A stretch of DNA of 38,412 nucleotides, from NCBI GenBank assembly GCA_024403695.1, contig JAKSRI010000026.1, positions 1 through 38,412 of the forward strand, read 5' to 3'. This document shows, one piece after another, positions 38,174 through 38,412 of this stretch (positions are counted from its first letter, which is position 1; each line of letters opens with the position of its first letter). The DNA is from Saccharofermentans sp. (GTDB taxonomy: Bacteria; Bacillota; Clostridia; Saccharofermentanales; Saccharofermentanaceae). The position numbers and the translations under genes were made by a program. The notes under the pieces are model-generated. The model ran no database searches. It was given only the letters and a program-made list of their open reading frames with translations, and was not told where the DNA came from.

Positions 38174-38412
38174 CATGATTAAAGTTCTATTTATTTGCCA
38201 TGGCATTATTTGCCGCAAACCTTGATGCACCAATAGAATAAGGCTTTTCCAGACTTTTGCATGTAATTTTATACCGAATTTATACCGATACATTGCACCC
38301 AAAATCGAAGGCTACCTTAGGTGCAATAATATAATATATAAACGATTCATACAAACCTTTCTTCTCCCTAGAATGTATAATGTTTGTGCGGTTGAATTTC
38401 GATTAATCTAAC
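38174..38412. other. Noncoding right end with a weak third TAGGTAC-type motif
   Basis: No ORF is supported. Features seen: ATTGCACC (38292-38299) and GGTGCAAT (38320-38327) form an 8-bp inverted repeat; CTACCTTAGGTGCAATA (from 38312) followed by TATAAACGATTCA resembles S2 at 35102; a TATAAT is at 38383-38388. Likely the control region of a gene beyond the window. Confidence 0.4.

Overview
The window looks like an accessory (genomic-island-like) stretch plus flanking chromosome of a low-GC Firmicute, most likely a Lachnospiraceae member of the Butyrivibrio/Pseudobutyrivibrio type. Reasons: AT-rich sequence, strong AGGAGG ribosome binding sites, a CAP/Ig-like/DUF4214 surface protein, DUF1848, and a two-cluster ferredoxin-like aldo/keto reductase. 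The assignment rests on family recall, not on a search.

Left part (1-3.5 kb) is dense in toxin-antitoxin material: a ParE/RelE toxin with the tail of its antitoxin, a type VII HTH-MNT/HepT(HEPN) pair expressed from what looks like a leaderless promoter, and two minus-strand holin-like type I toxin loci (23 and 35 residues), each facing a short convergent RNA. A GC-richer serine recombinase sits between them.

Middle part (3.5-20.7 kb) is a patchwork of lipoproteins, tiny membrane proteins, a soluble FtsH-like AAA protease, a large protein with a HEPN Rx4H motif diverging from a DUF4145-like gene, a decayed DUF6273 fragment, an ADP-ribosylglycohydrolase, a PD-(D/E)XK-DUF2075 helicase paired with a MazG-type pyrophosphohydrolase, and a two-gene unit of an FtsK motor with a partner that looks like a degenerate nuclease/ATPase. 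Many genes here have their own leader hairpin and terminator. Several leaders share one architecture: an inverted repeat whose 3' arm overlaps or abuts the ribosome binding site and which encloses an inner hairpin. Palindromes of the type GGTGTCAGG...CCTGACACC recur at least nine times between genes.

Right part (20.7-38.4 kb) is more chromosome-like: BlaI/BlaR1-type regulator and sensor protease with two clear operators, the secreted CAP/DUF4214 protein, an OmpR/histidine kinase pair preceded by an eight-site GGTAC repeat, a Fic protein with a C-terminal winged helix and a matching operator array, GNAT plus metallo-beta-lactamase-fold genes, a MarR-aldo/keto reductase-SdpI-methyltransferase operon, a VbhA-Fic toxin-antitoxin pair, and SUFU, DUF1848 and YcxB-like genes.

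No tRNA, rRNA or CRISPR array was recognised. The strongest leads for new biology are the FtsK/pseudo-partner unit, the lone HEPN gene with its small membrane peptide, the repeated hairpin-leader family with its 25-bp motif, and the frameshifted holin-like toxin.
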